A stretch of 64,000 nucleotides of DNA from Ctena decussata (taxonomy: Eukaryota > Mollusca > Bivalvia > Lucinida > Lucinidae): the NCBI GenBank assembly GCA_963989385.1, contig OZ022508.1:33006166-33070165 (forward strand). Direction: 5' to 3'. Made by a program: the position numbers and the translations under genes. Below the pieces are notes generated by a model. The model saw only the letters and a program-made list of their open reading frames with translations, was not told the origin of the DNA and did not search any database. Below are positions 1 to 10,721 of this stretch, one piece after another; position 1 is the stretch's first letter, and each line of letters opens with the position of its first letter.

Positions 1-2100
1 TGTGGAAACAGATTGTTTTAAGATTACAAAATTTACACAGAAACACTCGTCATGCTTCATTTAACAAACTGAAAATTGGGTTTACACACTCTTTCAACAA
101 AATAATGAGTGCAAGCCATAAACGTCTAAATTTTTCGGTAACTCGATGTACCTGTACGAATTTTGTTTTCTGGTTTACTTCCCAACATAACAGTTTTGAA
201 GAAGAAAAAAATCTATTAGCATACAAAACTTAAAAGTGCATAAAACGGTTAGCTTAGTTGAAGATTTTGAATAAATTTTTGTTCGAATTTACCACATTTT
301 AGTCCTGACCCCCTGTATGAAACAAATTGTATGCAGATCACGTGACAGGATATATCATCTAAACTTTCATGAAAAGTGTTTTAGCAGATATTTATCTTAT
401 CAATATTCAGCGTTTCATATGGATATCACATTTGTTGTAGATGCTACAATTTTTCATACCTGAATATCCCCTACTTTTTGTGAACTGTATAATAACATCA
501 TCTTTAGATTTATAGGTGCTTATATAAGATATATCATTATCTGATGGTATAATTTATAAAGTTTCATTTTTAGACAAGGGTGTTACGAGTACATGTCTTT
601 TAACTATGATGTAAGTAGGTTCCAATGGAGATGTTGCACTCAGTTTATATTGGAACTGCATAAGAGTTCGTGTGGTTGAAGTCCAAAGTAATTTTTATAA
701 CCACCAGTACCAGGGCAGTTCTTCTGTTGCAGCTCTTCTTTATTATACTACACGGGGGTAATACCAATTGCCCTACTTGTGCTGTCAACAGAGCCAGTCA
801 ATTTATTTACCCTCTTGTACTGTGAAATCGCAAATATTTTGATATTACCTTTTCTTTCAGATGTTAAAGTAACCATCTGTTTTTGCGTTTGCTATACTAG
901 CTGTAACGTGGTGTGTGATTTATCTCACCCCAGTGTTCACAGAATGCGGGCGAGGTTGCATGCTGACAGTTAGTTAAATCTCCAGCCCCACCGCCACCCC
1001 ACCCCCGAATCCAAAAACCTTACTACTTGTAGCTCTAAGGCAGTTCTTTTGCAATTAGTCTTTTGTTAGACTGTCTGTTATCGCAGATGTGCCGTTGGCT
1101 TTCTTATCTCGCCTTTTCCCGGTTTATCGTTGGTTTTCCTTAAAACTTCATTGTATTTTCACAGCATGAACCGTTGTATTTCAGACATTGAAGTTACTCG
1201 CTATAATAATGACTGGTTCGTATCACAACAGAGGAAACTTGGCATCATATGCTTGCTGGGGTTACAGCGTTAAATGATACTTGATCAACTGGATTGCATG
1301 CTTCCTAACCCTGAAACGGGAATCGTAAAAGAACAAGTTGCGTCCTTTGATGTCTTCAATGGCCCTGGTATGCTAGAGAACTTTTTGTCATCATACTGTT
1401 CCCAGATATTCATTATTTGAAAACTGGACCATACATAGTCAATATTTATATATTACTGACATGTAGACATATATATTTTGAGGGCAAGATAAAGTTACAT
1501 CGTTAAAATCAGCACTTGAATTTCATAAAGTACCAAAGAGTGTCTCTTCTTCAAAGGTGCGGATTTAAAACATGCGTTTTAAAAGCATGACACGTGAAAG
1601 TATTCATTTTCAGTTTCTGCATAGAGGTGTTTGAAGTCTTTCTGAAAGCATTTTCTGGGAATTTCTTGGCATCATGAAATTTACATAGTACATGAATATT
1701 CATACATGCACAAACACAACGTACTACCGTCAAATCCAATATAAAGATAATACAGCAAAAACGAAAGGCCACAACGCCAAAACACAAGGTAGATACATGT
1801 ACAGTGCATATGATTCCATTGGAAGTATAATGGAGCCGTACGAAGTTTACTAATTGCGACTGTTGCGTGAATAATAAGCCAATGTACAACACTGGCCGCA
1901 CATATATAACCATATAGGTTCGGTACTGGATTCATTTAGGCTACTTTGACAAAAATTGACAGATATGTTAACATTTATCTCAAGTTTCTGTGATTTGGAA
2001 ACAATGTTTTTTACTCCGCTTATGTACTGTTTATATTGGACTTTAGCTAAATATTAGTTCCTACAAAAAAACTCTTCCACAATTCCTTTGTTTAAATATT
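1..2100. other. Gene-free AT-rich spacer
   Basis: I see no recognisable coding region, RNA gene or repeat here. The longest frame (1551-1913, minus, 120 codons) has no family motif and a composition like translated AT-rich noise. A C-rich run of CCCCACC type lies near 987-1010. It could be intron or intergenic DNA; the sequence does not say which. Confidence 0.5.
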
Positions 2101-2103
2101 GTC

Positions 2104-2245
2104 AACCTGCTGATCTAGCGGTCCGGGTTCGAGCCCCGCTGTAGGCTGGAGTCTTTTCAAGCGTAAACTGGGTCCTATTGCACATAGCCTTTCATTATCA
2201 TACACCCATCGCCCTGATATGGCTGCAATACTGTTAAAAAGTCGG
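2104..2245 (+). mobile_element. tRNA-derived SINE, 5'-truncated (family B)
   Basis: The copy starts inside the tRNA-like head with a box B (GGTTCGAGCCCC near 2127-2138). It continues into the same body seen in the copies at 54002-54203 and 60103-60283: a TTGCACATAGCCTTTCATT block, then CCCATCGCCCTGATATGGCTG and AATACTGTTAAAAAG. The box A side is missing, so it is a dead fragment. Family membership rests on comparison with the other copies in this window. Confidence 0.7.
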
Positions 2246-2959
2246 CACTGTTTATGGCTTGGTAGGCATTCGTGTCAGATTATTTGCGAAAACAGGAATA
2301 TGACCTCCCAGAATTTAGATCTTTTGAGAAAAACAGGAATCGATCTTCTGGAAAATTAAAAGCAAGAACTAAAGGTATATCATCCTGCCATAGCACTGAG
2401 TGATTAATGAACTTTGAGAGTTTTTCACACATTGTAATCAACCTCAAGAATTATTGCTTTTACAGTCGTTCAGGAGCGTTAAAAATAGTAACCTGTTACT
2501 TTCATGCATAATTTCGGTTTCAAAAATAGCTAAGTAAAGGTGTTCCTGATTATACAGATGTGTTTTTCAGCCCAATGTAATGAGAAAAGAAATTGGTTCT
2601 GAAGATATATTTGAAAAACATGGCGTGTATTTAAAGATTTGCATATGTTTAATTATTATTCTAACACAGCGCACCTATAGAAGCAATGGAAAGTTACCGT
2701 GTTTTATTCTGCAACAATTCACTGTTTCGGAGTGCGTGAGTCTAATTGCTGATGTCACTGCAACTACTGACGTAATTTTGTGACGTTTTGAGACGTTAGA
2801 CGGTGTAACGCCTCTTTTTCTTTCTAAAATCGCCATAAAAACGTACATTTGTCTTAGATACAGTTAAGAATATTGGCGGGAGCATGAACGCGCTGGCAGG
2901 GAGGTTGGGAGAGTTTGAATGAAAAGAATAGTTTTTCGGCGTTTTTGAGTGTTAGAATC

Positions 2960-3131
2960 GAAATAGTTCAGCTCTAGCATTGAATTGTATAGTAATAATT
3001 CACTGTTTGTCGGTCAGTTGTAAGTAGATATATCACTCGCGCTACGCGCTCGTGATATGATCTACTTTACAACTGGCCTCCAAACAGTGAATTATTACTC
3101 AACAATTCACTGCTAGAGCTGATCTATTTCT
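2960..3131. mobile_element. Foldback MITE
   Basis: This is a long imperfect palindrome. Left arm blocks TCAGCTCTAGCA and TAATAATTCACTGTTTG recur as reverse complements on the right (CAAACAGTGAATTATTA, TGCTAGAGCTGA). The centre is a GCGCTACGCGC core near 3045. It has no coding capacity. The layout is that of a non-autonomous DNA transposon that is nearly all inverted repeat. No clear target duplication was found. Confidence 0.65.
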
Positions 3132-3537
3132 TAAACGAACTCCAGTGAAAACAAAATTAAAAAAAAATAAACAATTAAAAACTTGTGACGAAATAGTTTT
3201 ATTGTCATGGAAAATATAGAGTTTGCCTTTATCTTGTAGCGTTACAGGGGATATCAAAACAACAATAGATGAGTGGTTTGTATTGTCATACTGCTAAAAA
3301 TGTTTCAGTCCGGGGCATCTCATAAACATACAATGTGTTGTATATGTAACATACAGAGGTGCCTAGTTTACCTGTAATTTTGATTTTACCCACGAACCAC
3401 ATGCATCACCGTGTTGCGCTCCGTACTATATATTTTTGACTATCTAGCTGCTGAAGTTTGAATTTTTAATTTTCAGATACTACACTTCGTGCTACCTATT
3501 TTTTCCTACAAATCAAATCAATGAACTACCAGACAGG

Positions 3538-3614
3538 TGCATGGTACAATCGGAACACGCTCGGTCAATTCCGTGAATTCACGGAATTGGCCGAGTGGTG
3601 GTTCGATTGGTGCA
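3538..3614. repeat. Short palindrome
   Basis: An imperfect hairpin of about 77 bases is centred on the self-complementary CCGTGAATTCACGG. The arms (TGCA, ATCG, CTCGG, CAATTCCGTG) pair with a few mismatches. It may be a very short foldback element or a decayed one. No second copy was seen in the window. Confidence 0.5.
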
Positions 3615-3920
3615 TGATAATTTGATGCTAACCTCTTCTGTTGTTTCCTTTTTGTGTGGTTGCGGGTTGAGGGTGGTAGGCGGGGCTTTAAAACTGGAGA
3701 TTGAAGTCAGCTGAAGAAAATGACATTTCCATATTCCATGTTTTCATTCCAACTTTCTTCTGCTGCTTTCTTTTGTTAGTCCGTTTACATTTCTCCTGCA
3801 GTATTTTGGTTTGACTGTAACCAACTTGAGCTATTGCAATAACACCACAACTTATCGACATTCAAATGACAGTTTAGCTTTGCCTCTTCCCTTCACTATC
3901 ATCTGATTCTTCTCTTAACC

Positions 3921-4250
3921 ACAGGGTATAATCGATTCCGCTAATTTTCGCTTCCTGCAGAGACTGTACATCATATTTGGCTTCCGCCGAGACTGTCCGC
4001 GATCTCTTGCTTCCTGCCGAGACTTCTGTACATGATAAATGGCTTCCTGCAGAGACTGTCCGCGTGATTCTGCTTCCTGCCGAGAGCCTCGGCAGGAAGC
4101 AGATTCACGCGGACAGTCTCGGTAGGAAGCAATTTTACGAGGACAGTAGTCTCTGCAGGAAGTAAGAGTTCGCGGACAGTCTCGGCGGAAGCCAACATGA
4201 CGGACAGTCTCTGCAGGAAGCGAAATTGGCGGAATCGGTTATACCCCGTG
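3921..4250. mobile_element. Foldback element made of ~31-bp repeats, copy 1
   Basis: Each arm holds four imperfect repeats of about 31 bp, all starting GCTTCC and carrying GAGACTGTC-like cores. The second arm is the reverse complement of the first, with the centre near 4087. The termini read CACAGGGTATAA (left) and, inverted, CACGGGGTATAA (right), flanked by TTAAC on both sides (3915-3919 and 4251-4255). That is a plausible 5-bp target duplication. Frames on both strands are by-products of the repeat. Related copies lie at 61430-62080. Confidence 0.7.
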
Positions 4251-4254
4251 TTAA

Positions 4255-4762
4255 CGTCCACGTCGCAAGACAAATAAAGAATATGTAAATATCATTTTCT
4301 GCAGCTGATTTCAAACTCCAGACCTTTTGATACTGGGTTCTGTTTTGCAGGAGAGGTAAATTTGTGACTTCACCATCTGGTTCTGATAACATGGATACAT
4401 AAGGTATCCACCAGCTATTGTTGGTATAACAAACTTAATCAAAGTCTAAACAAATATAAATGTTAAGATGAGTCCCTTAATTCCCTAGTACAATTTGCCT
4501 TTCAACTTGCATTAAATGTATATACGTCATAGGGGCTTAAATACGTATTTGCATTTTATTCCATTTGATTAATAGTAGTAATTACACCATGCATTAACTG
4601 CTCCTACACTCAAGATAAACGTAAAAACTGGAAAAAAAAATCAGTCATGATTATTGCAGTGGTATGAATGAATTAATGACAATTTGATCCTACTTTAAAC
4701 AAACGCCCATAAATGATGTTGTTAAACATTTGTTTTATATCTTAATTCACAAACACAAGATC
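4255..4762. other. Gene-free spacer
   Basis: This is AT-rich single-copy-looking sequence. I see no gene, repeat or RNA here. Confidence 0.45.
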
Positions 4763-5897
4763 GGGGGCCCAGTTGTTCAAAACTAACGACGTCGTTAGTT
4801 AACAAGACGTTTAAAGGACCTGGTATGATAAGGGCCATTTTTGGCCCCCATTCAAATTCTCTTAAAATTGCATGGTTTCTATTGCTTATCATTTGAGCGT
4901 ATGGGAACAAACAGAAATAATATGTTTCACTTTTGTTAATTCTCAGAATTACATGATTTCTGACACGCCTATGTTGGTTAAATAATATGAAGGAAAATTG
5001 GAAGAAAAACTGAGTTCAATCATTTTTCATTTAAAGAAATAAGTCATTTATAATAGCCTTTGAAAGCTCTTGATAATAGGCCTTTGATGAAATGCTTATA
5101 CGTTGGGTACCACGGCTAATTACCTGTGCACTGCACAAGGCCTGTCAAGGTACCCCACCCACTCAAGCTTGCAAGTCAAGAGACGCTAACCAAAAAATTC
5201 CAACAGATCAAAATGAAATGTGTACCAAATTATTCTTTGTGTTCTAACTAAGAAAATGAATACCAACAACATATGTTTATTTTGTCTATGAGCAGAGATA
5301 TGGGCATTTTTGTGTTGAGAAAACAGGGAAAATGTTCCGAACGCTGCTAGTTTGGTAACAAAAAGTTAAAAATAAACATTGAGCCCGGTCTCCAGCACAT
5401 TTAATATTTTCATGGCATGTAAATATATCAAAATTATGTCCGCATATAAAATATAAAATGTGCTGGAGGGCGGGCTCATATATTTTGAAAGCCGCGAAGG
5501 CTATCAAATTCATCTTTTTCGTCAGAATCCGCTGGGGGTATGGGTATGTTCAAGATTAAAAACACAAATATTTTATGAAAGAACTGGTTGATTTTGTATT
5601 TGCTGTTACAATCAAGGTTAGAACTTTCCTATGAATGCATTTTAGTTATCTAAATAGAACTTTTGAAAAATGAGTTTTCTGGGGGCCAAATATGGGCTTT
5701 ATCATACCAGGTCCTGTTAAACGTTTATATCTCAAATACGCCAACATTTAATTCGAAAAAATATGAGAAGCTTTTGAATTGCAAAATCTTCTCACATATT
5801 GCCAACAAAAATATCAGTGTACTTGGCTATAAACACTTAACGAGTTGACCTCTTTACGAGCTCGTTATGCTAACGATGCTTTGAAAAACTGGGCCAT
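4763..5897. mobile_element. Non-autonomous DNA transposon with inverted ends
   Basis: The left end GGCCCAGTTGTTCAAA (4767-4782) is inverted on the right as GGCCCAGTTTTTCAAA (5880-5895). A second inverted pair lies inside: the GGACCTGGTATGATAAGG block (4816-4835) matches the reverse of 5698-5716. A third inner palindrome is at about 5382-5478 (GAGCCCG...CGGGCTC with TCCAGCACATTT arms). No transposase frame is present. A solo end of the same type is at 60822-60862. The element family is not named. Confidence 0.6.
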
Positions 5898-6027
5898 AGC
5901 TTGCTTTGTTTACATATAGCAAAAGTAGTTTACACGGGCACATGTCGCCTGATACCATTTTTGTCGCAAGAAGGTTATGTTTAGAAGGTAATTTTGACAT
6001 GCAACATGTTTTGGGTTTAATATGGTG

Positions 6028-6150
6028 GCACTTGTTGCGTGACACGTATGTACACAGTGGCACTTGTTGAATGACGCGTATGTACACAGTGACACTTGTT
6101 GCATGACATGTATGTACACGGCGACACGTGTTGCATGACGCGTATGTCAT
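6028..6150. repeat. 32-bp minisatellite, just under 4 units
   Basis: The unit starts GCACTTGTTGCGTGACACG and ends ATGTACACAGTG. It repeats at 6028, 6060, 6092 and 6124, with the last unit incomplete. Three overlapping reading frames over this stretch on the minus strand encode only the repeat and are not genes. Confidence 0.8.
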
Positions 6151-6350
6151 GAAACACTCGTCGCCGTGTAAACCGACCATAAACAAGTCGATAATGCATC
6201 GATTTCGTGATCATAGACAAGAAGCCTGTTAATAAGGTCTTATTTAAAGTGAGATCCTTGGGAAGGCAAGGAATAAATAAAAGAAATCAGCTTAATCAGA
6301 ACTCTGCTTTCAAGATGACTCTAAATGAACTCAAAGATCCAAAAGAACCA

Positions 6351-6573
6351 GGGGGCGTATTCATAAAGCCACTTAACTCGTTGCTATGCTGTTGCTAAGG
6401 CTAAATATCTATAAAGGAGATTCCATACAACTATGAAATTTGTTCTGGAGGAATAGTCTTTGTAAGACTGTTCCTCCAGAGCAAATTTCATAGTTGTAGG
6501 GAATCTCCCTCATAGAAATTTAGCCTTAGCAACAGCATAGCAACGACTTAAGTTGTTTTATGAATACGGCCCC
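6351..6573. mobile_element. Foldback MITE with GGGGCCGTATTCATAAA-like ends, copy 1
   Basis: This is a near-complete palindrome. Left GGGGGCGTATTCATAAAGCC pairs with right TTTATGAATACGGCCCC, the arms contain TTGCTAAGGCTAAAT and GGAGATTCC, and the centre is near 6462 (GACTGTTCCTCCAGA and its complement). The same element occurs at 20219-20441 and 23757-23979. The flanks AGAACCA / AGAATTA may be a decayed target duplication. Confidence 0.8.
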
Positions 6574-6642
6574 AGAATTATATCATCTGAATAGACGTTT
6601 TACGGCTGTTTAAAACCAGCTGCACTGAAGATATAAAGGTTA

Positions 6643-6790
6643 TTTGACTTTTTCAGTGTAAGATCGATTTTTATTTCACCGAATGAACACCAAAAGCAGT
6701 ATTTTCACGAGTGGCGAAGCCACGAGTGAAAATACCACTTTTGGGGATCATGAGTGAAATAAAAATCAATCTTACACTGAAATAGTCAAA
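6643..6790. mobile_element. Foldback MITE
   Basis: The palindrome has arms TTTGACTTTTTCAGTGTAAG and CTTACACTGAAATAGTCAAA, then ATCGATTTTTATTTCA against TGAAATAAAAATCAAT. The centre is GTGGCGAAGCCAC. There is no coding capacity. It is a non-autonomous palindromic element by structure alone. Confidence 0.65.
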
Positions 6791-7458
6791 TTTTCTGTTT
6801 CTTTTATGCTTTAAAAATGCAATAATTGAAGTTATTCCTATGCGTTAGCCATCATGACAGAGACACAACCTTTTTTCTAGCCGTTTTTCGCCATATTTGA
6901 TGCTTCCAACGTGTTTGCTGGGTATGATATTGGTTGTAAACAAGTTTGCAACTGAAAAATAGCTTATCATTTCATTTTGATAAACGGATCTTAAGAAATT
7001 TGCTAAATAAGAATGCCTACAGGAGACTTAGGCGGCCTGTCTTTGTGTGCGCTAACAATGTTACGTTAACCGCGTTTAGTGACTTCATTAACGTCGTACT
7101 GACGTGTAAGCATGCGTGACGTAATCTATGTCAGACCGGATAATTTTAGTCAGTTAATCAGCAAATACATGAGACTATTTCACAAAAATCCTATTTTTGA
7201 AAACAGTGAAATCGAAAATGATAATTTCACTGTTTGAAACATTGAGATTACCAGTTTCGATTTCATCGAGAAATCTCTATAATTCATTGAAAAGTATAAA
7301 AGAAAAATCAGTTCTTAAAAGTTAGATCTTTTGGAAGCAAAAAACTAAACTCAGTGAGTTCATTCACGATCTGGAACCTGAGGAGTTACCATATCTTAAA
7401 GAAGACATAGGTTTATAAGAGCGGCTGATACGGATTTGATACTACATGTAATATACCA
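6791..7458. other. Gene-free spacer with a small hairpin
   Basis: No gene is seen. A short hairpin lies near 7203-7237 (AAACAGTGAAAT and ATTTCACTGTTT). Confidence 0.45.
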
Positions 7459-7531
7459 AGCTTGAATCAACCTTGATTCAAGGTCATGACGTTGAATCAA
7501 GGTTGATTCAAGGTTGTGTGCCTGCTGGGAT
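7459..7531. mobile_element. MITE fragment of the CCCAGCAGGCACA type
   Basis: TTGAATCAACCTTGATTCAA blocks are arranged around a GACGTTGAATCAA core and end in GTGTGCCTGCTGGGA. This matches the right end of the elements at 25791-25900 and 21316-21427. The left terminus is lost. Confidence 0.65.
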
Positions 7532-9600
7532 AGGTTGGACCAAACATTATACCAAAAGTAAAAAGTATGCAAACCTGCTCACGCGTACGATCTTCCAAAT
7601 CGGTTTGCACATACTTTGCTACCCAATATTGAGCACTTTCGAGAGGTTTCGATGAAGAGTCAAGGTTTCTAGGTCATGATGTCCCTCTGAAGATGGTCTT
7701 AATAATGGTCAATGAACTTTAAAACATTTCATGATAAATTATATACACACAAAGTGCCATTTTACCGCTTTCTATTTAAAAGTAAGATATTAACTATTTT
7801 CCTTTTATATTATGTTTGGTTTAACTTACCAGCTAAGATTTTAAGCCCACAGTTTACGTAGTTTGGTCAATATTTATGATTTAATATTGTATCTCAGATT
7901 TCCTAAGACACTGAGCTTCTTGCTATCGCTTTCATACTTCTAAAAGTACAAGTAATGTTTTACGCCGATCTATCACTTGAACTTTAAGAACCGGTGGAGT
8001 AATCAAAAAACTCCTGAAAGTGGCCAAACCGAAATTTCGGTTTGACCACTTTCAGCAGTTTTGTGATAATTTTGTTATTGCTGTTTCGATTCTCGTAACC
8101 ATGGTAACGATCGTTTACAAGGGGCTCAGCGGCATAAATCAATGGCTGCACCAATTGGCACAGCGCCTTTCCATAGTTTTACAGTATGATAACATCTCTA
8201 AGTTTATCTTTTTTGGTACTTTGACCGCTCTGCTTATACAAATCTGAAATTCTTGTACTATCTAACATTATGTAAGAGTCTAATAGCATTGTTTACTGAA
8301 TTATCCATTTGCAGAAGCCCGATTTTTTTATTTGCCAAATAAGGTGGAAATGAAAATTCGAATATAACAGAATGAGTAAATCTTCAAGCAAGATTGCTAA
8401 TAGTGTTTTTGCTTGCATGGAGCATGGAAGGGGCACTATGGATGATTATAGTACTTCTGACTTGACAACTTTCTACACAGAGTTTGCAGTATCAGATACA
8501 GGATCATAAAATTCTTTGTTGGTGTCCCCAAAGGAAATTCGATAATTATATCTACTGACCATAGAGTGACTAAGTCTCCGTAAATTATATGGTGAAAAGT
8601 CTCACCTATCATTTTATTGAAGATGGGACAATAAAGGATTTTCTGTAGGCAAAGTGTACGTAAGTTATTGTTCATTCACGGCATGATAGAAAGAAGATTT
8701 GCCATAATGACATGGCATATCCCTTTGTTGCATCCTGTGCCTAGTACTTGTCAAGTTAAATTTGCGACTGGCAGTAAAAGAGGCGTAAGATTGTTAAATT
8801 AAGCGGTTCAAATAAAATTTGACGACTTCAGCCCAACGACAAAATTATCCGAGGTGAGTTGTGGGCGGTAGAAAATTGAAGTTGTAAATCGCAGCAACTA
8901 AATACAGTATTGTTCGTCAGAATTTATTATAAAATGCAAAATGGACGTATGCACTACTATACATATTGGCCCCCGCAAATAGAGGTCAGCGAGTTATATC
9001 TGCGTCAGAGCCGCTAGCAGGTTAAGGAATTACCATAATGACTTGAGATGGTTATTGTGTCTGGAATCGGGTAAAATATTCTCGACATGACTAAATATCG
9101 TTGATCTATACACACACAAACACACGCACACACAGAGGCAGGCAAACAAACATGATTTATTTCTGCCTGAGTCTGCTGAGGTTCTAAACTAGCGAGAACT
9201 GACATAGAATGATTTTTTTTCATAAGATGCTACGAATGTCCGAGCGTCACTGACTTTAATGTAGCAGACATAGATGCAACAAGCTTATTTATAGTTGTTG
9301 TATAGGATGTCTGTCTGAGGGGAGGTGTCGAGCGGGGTCAGAATGCCACCGTTTATACAGCTGATAGAATAAGAAGTCGCAGTCTGAGATTCGTTTCGTT
9401 CGGACATCTGGGGCGTTATCGTGAAAAACAGACACTTATTACCTAACCAATAACATCACAATCGCGTGGTCAGTTTGAATTTCAGCAGTCGCTATCTCAG
9501 CAAAGAGGTAAATTCAAGATAAATTGTGCTTGTAAAACTAGTTATCAAGTTCAGTGAAAGCAACGCCAAAAAAGTTGAAATATCATCATCATTCGATTGG
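7532..9600. other. Gene-free spacer with one sharp palindrome
   Basis: I see no gene. A 52-base palindrome with two mismatched pairs lies at 8009-8060, centred on CCGAAATTTCGG. An impure CA tract lies at about 9109-9135. Frames of 69-79 codons in this stretch have no recognisable motif. Confidence 0.45.
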
Positions 9601-9605
9601 ATTCT

Positions 9606-9699
9606 GTCAAAAGTTGCGATTCAAATTTTGGTTTAAAGAAAATTTACGACGAATGTCGTAAATTTTCTTTAAAATCAAAGTTTGAATTGCAACTATTGA
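9606..9699. mobile_element. Small foldback MITE, copy 1
   Basis: The palindrome has ends TCAAAAGTTGCGATTCAAA and TTTGAATTGCAACTATTGA and the centre AATTTACGACGAATGTCGTA. The second copy at 17804-17907 shares both ends and the centre. Confidence 0.75.
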
Positions 9700-10542
9700 C
9701 TCTATTCGAGCGGTATGCAGACCTTAAATTGACCTTTTGGAGTCAAAAGGATTTTCACCTAACTATCAGATTTCAGTTTTAAAATCATTGTGAGGCTCAA
9801 CATTCGATACTTGGTTATTTGGCCATATAACAGGCCCGTCGCCGTGTAGTGAAAACTGGTCCGGCGGGAGATATCAGCGAGTGCCAAAGGCACAAGGGCA
9901 GAGCACGAGAGGGGGATAACCCCCTCTCGGAAGGGGGGTTCGGGGGACCTCCCCCGAGAAATTTTTTTGATTTATGGGCGTCTCTATGTGCGTTTTAGAT
10001 GCATTTTTGGATACGTTTGTGGCCAAATTTCAGTCGTTTTGGTCACGAAGTTTTGCTAGTTAAATACGAAAAAGAACAAACGCAAGACTCAAGAAGATCT
10101 TTAACAACAAATTTCGACCCCTCTACGAGTCTCACCAGGCGCTGGCATCAATGTCTGCGTTCAAGCAAAATTAAGCCTGATACAGGTATAATCCCCACTA
10201 TATAGTTGTTTTATTTATTTTTTTTTTTTTCGGTACAGTCTCAGGACTTAGAATGCTCATACAGGTACATTCAAAATGTATTATATACTTTGGCGCCCGA
10301 AATGTTCTTTGATTTAGTATAATTAGAAAAATACTTTGAGGGATTAAAACTTTCTTCTGTTGCGTCGAGAAAAAACATGCCGCTGTATTTTGTTTTCATA
10401 CCATTGTTGATATACAGAAGTTCTTTAATACATTCTGGATCAAAGAGTTTATCATGTCTTTGATAAATCGTCTACTGAAAATAATCCTTTAACTATTATG
10501 AAATTAATCAAGCAGGTGTCATTATAATAACTGCATTCTTTG

Positions 10543-10580
10543 CAAACAACAAACAACAAACAAACAAACACATTTTATTC
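10543..10580 (-). terminator. LINE 3' end: poly(A) signal and simple-repeat tail
   Basis: Read on the minus strand, AATAAA (complement of 10574-10579) is followed directly by TGTTTGTTTGTTTG and then GTTGTTTGTTTGC-like repeats. A simple-repeat tail in place of poly(A) is known for several LINE clades. Confidence 0.6.
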
Positions 10581-10721
10581 AGCAATTAAGCAAACTACAT
10601 TGCTTCTAGCCTACATTATTAAACATTGTAGTGTAAGGACTTTAAAATAAAGAATTATACATTCACATTCATATTCCGAAAAAGAGAGCTTCTATGAAAA
10701 GCAAATTGGAGAAACATACTT

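Noticed and set aside
1551..1935. 120- and 84-codon minus frames
   Set aside because: They overlap each other in different frames, have no family motif, and their composition matches random AT-rich DNA.
3921..4250. CRISPR-like array (31-bp repeats)
   Set aside because: The repeats are imperfect and contiguous with no spacers, and half of them are inverted. The host is eukaryotic and the structure is a foldback element.
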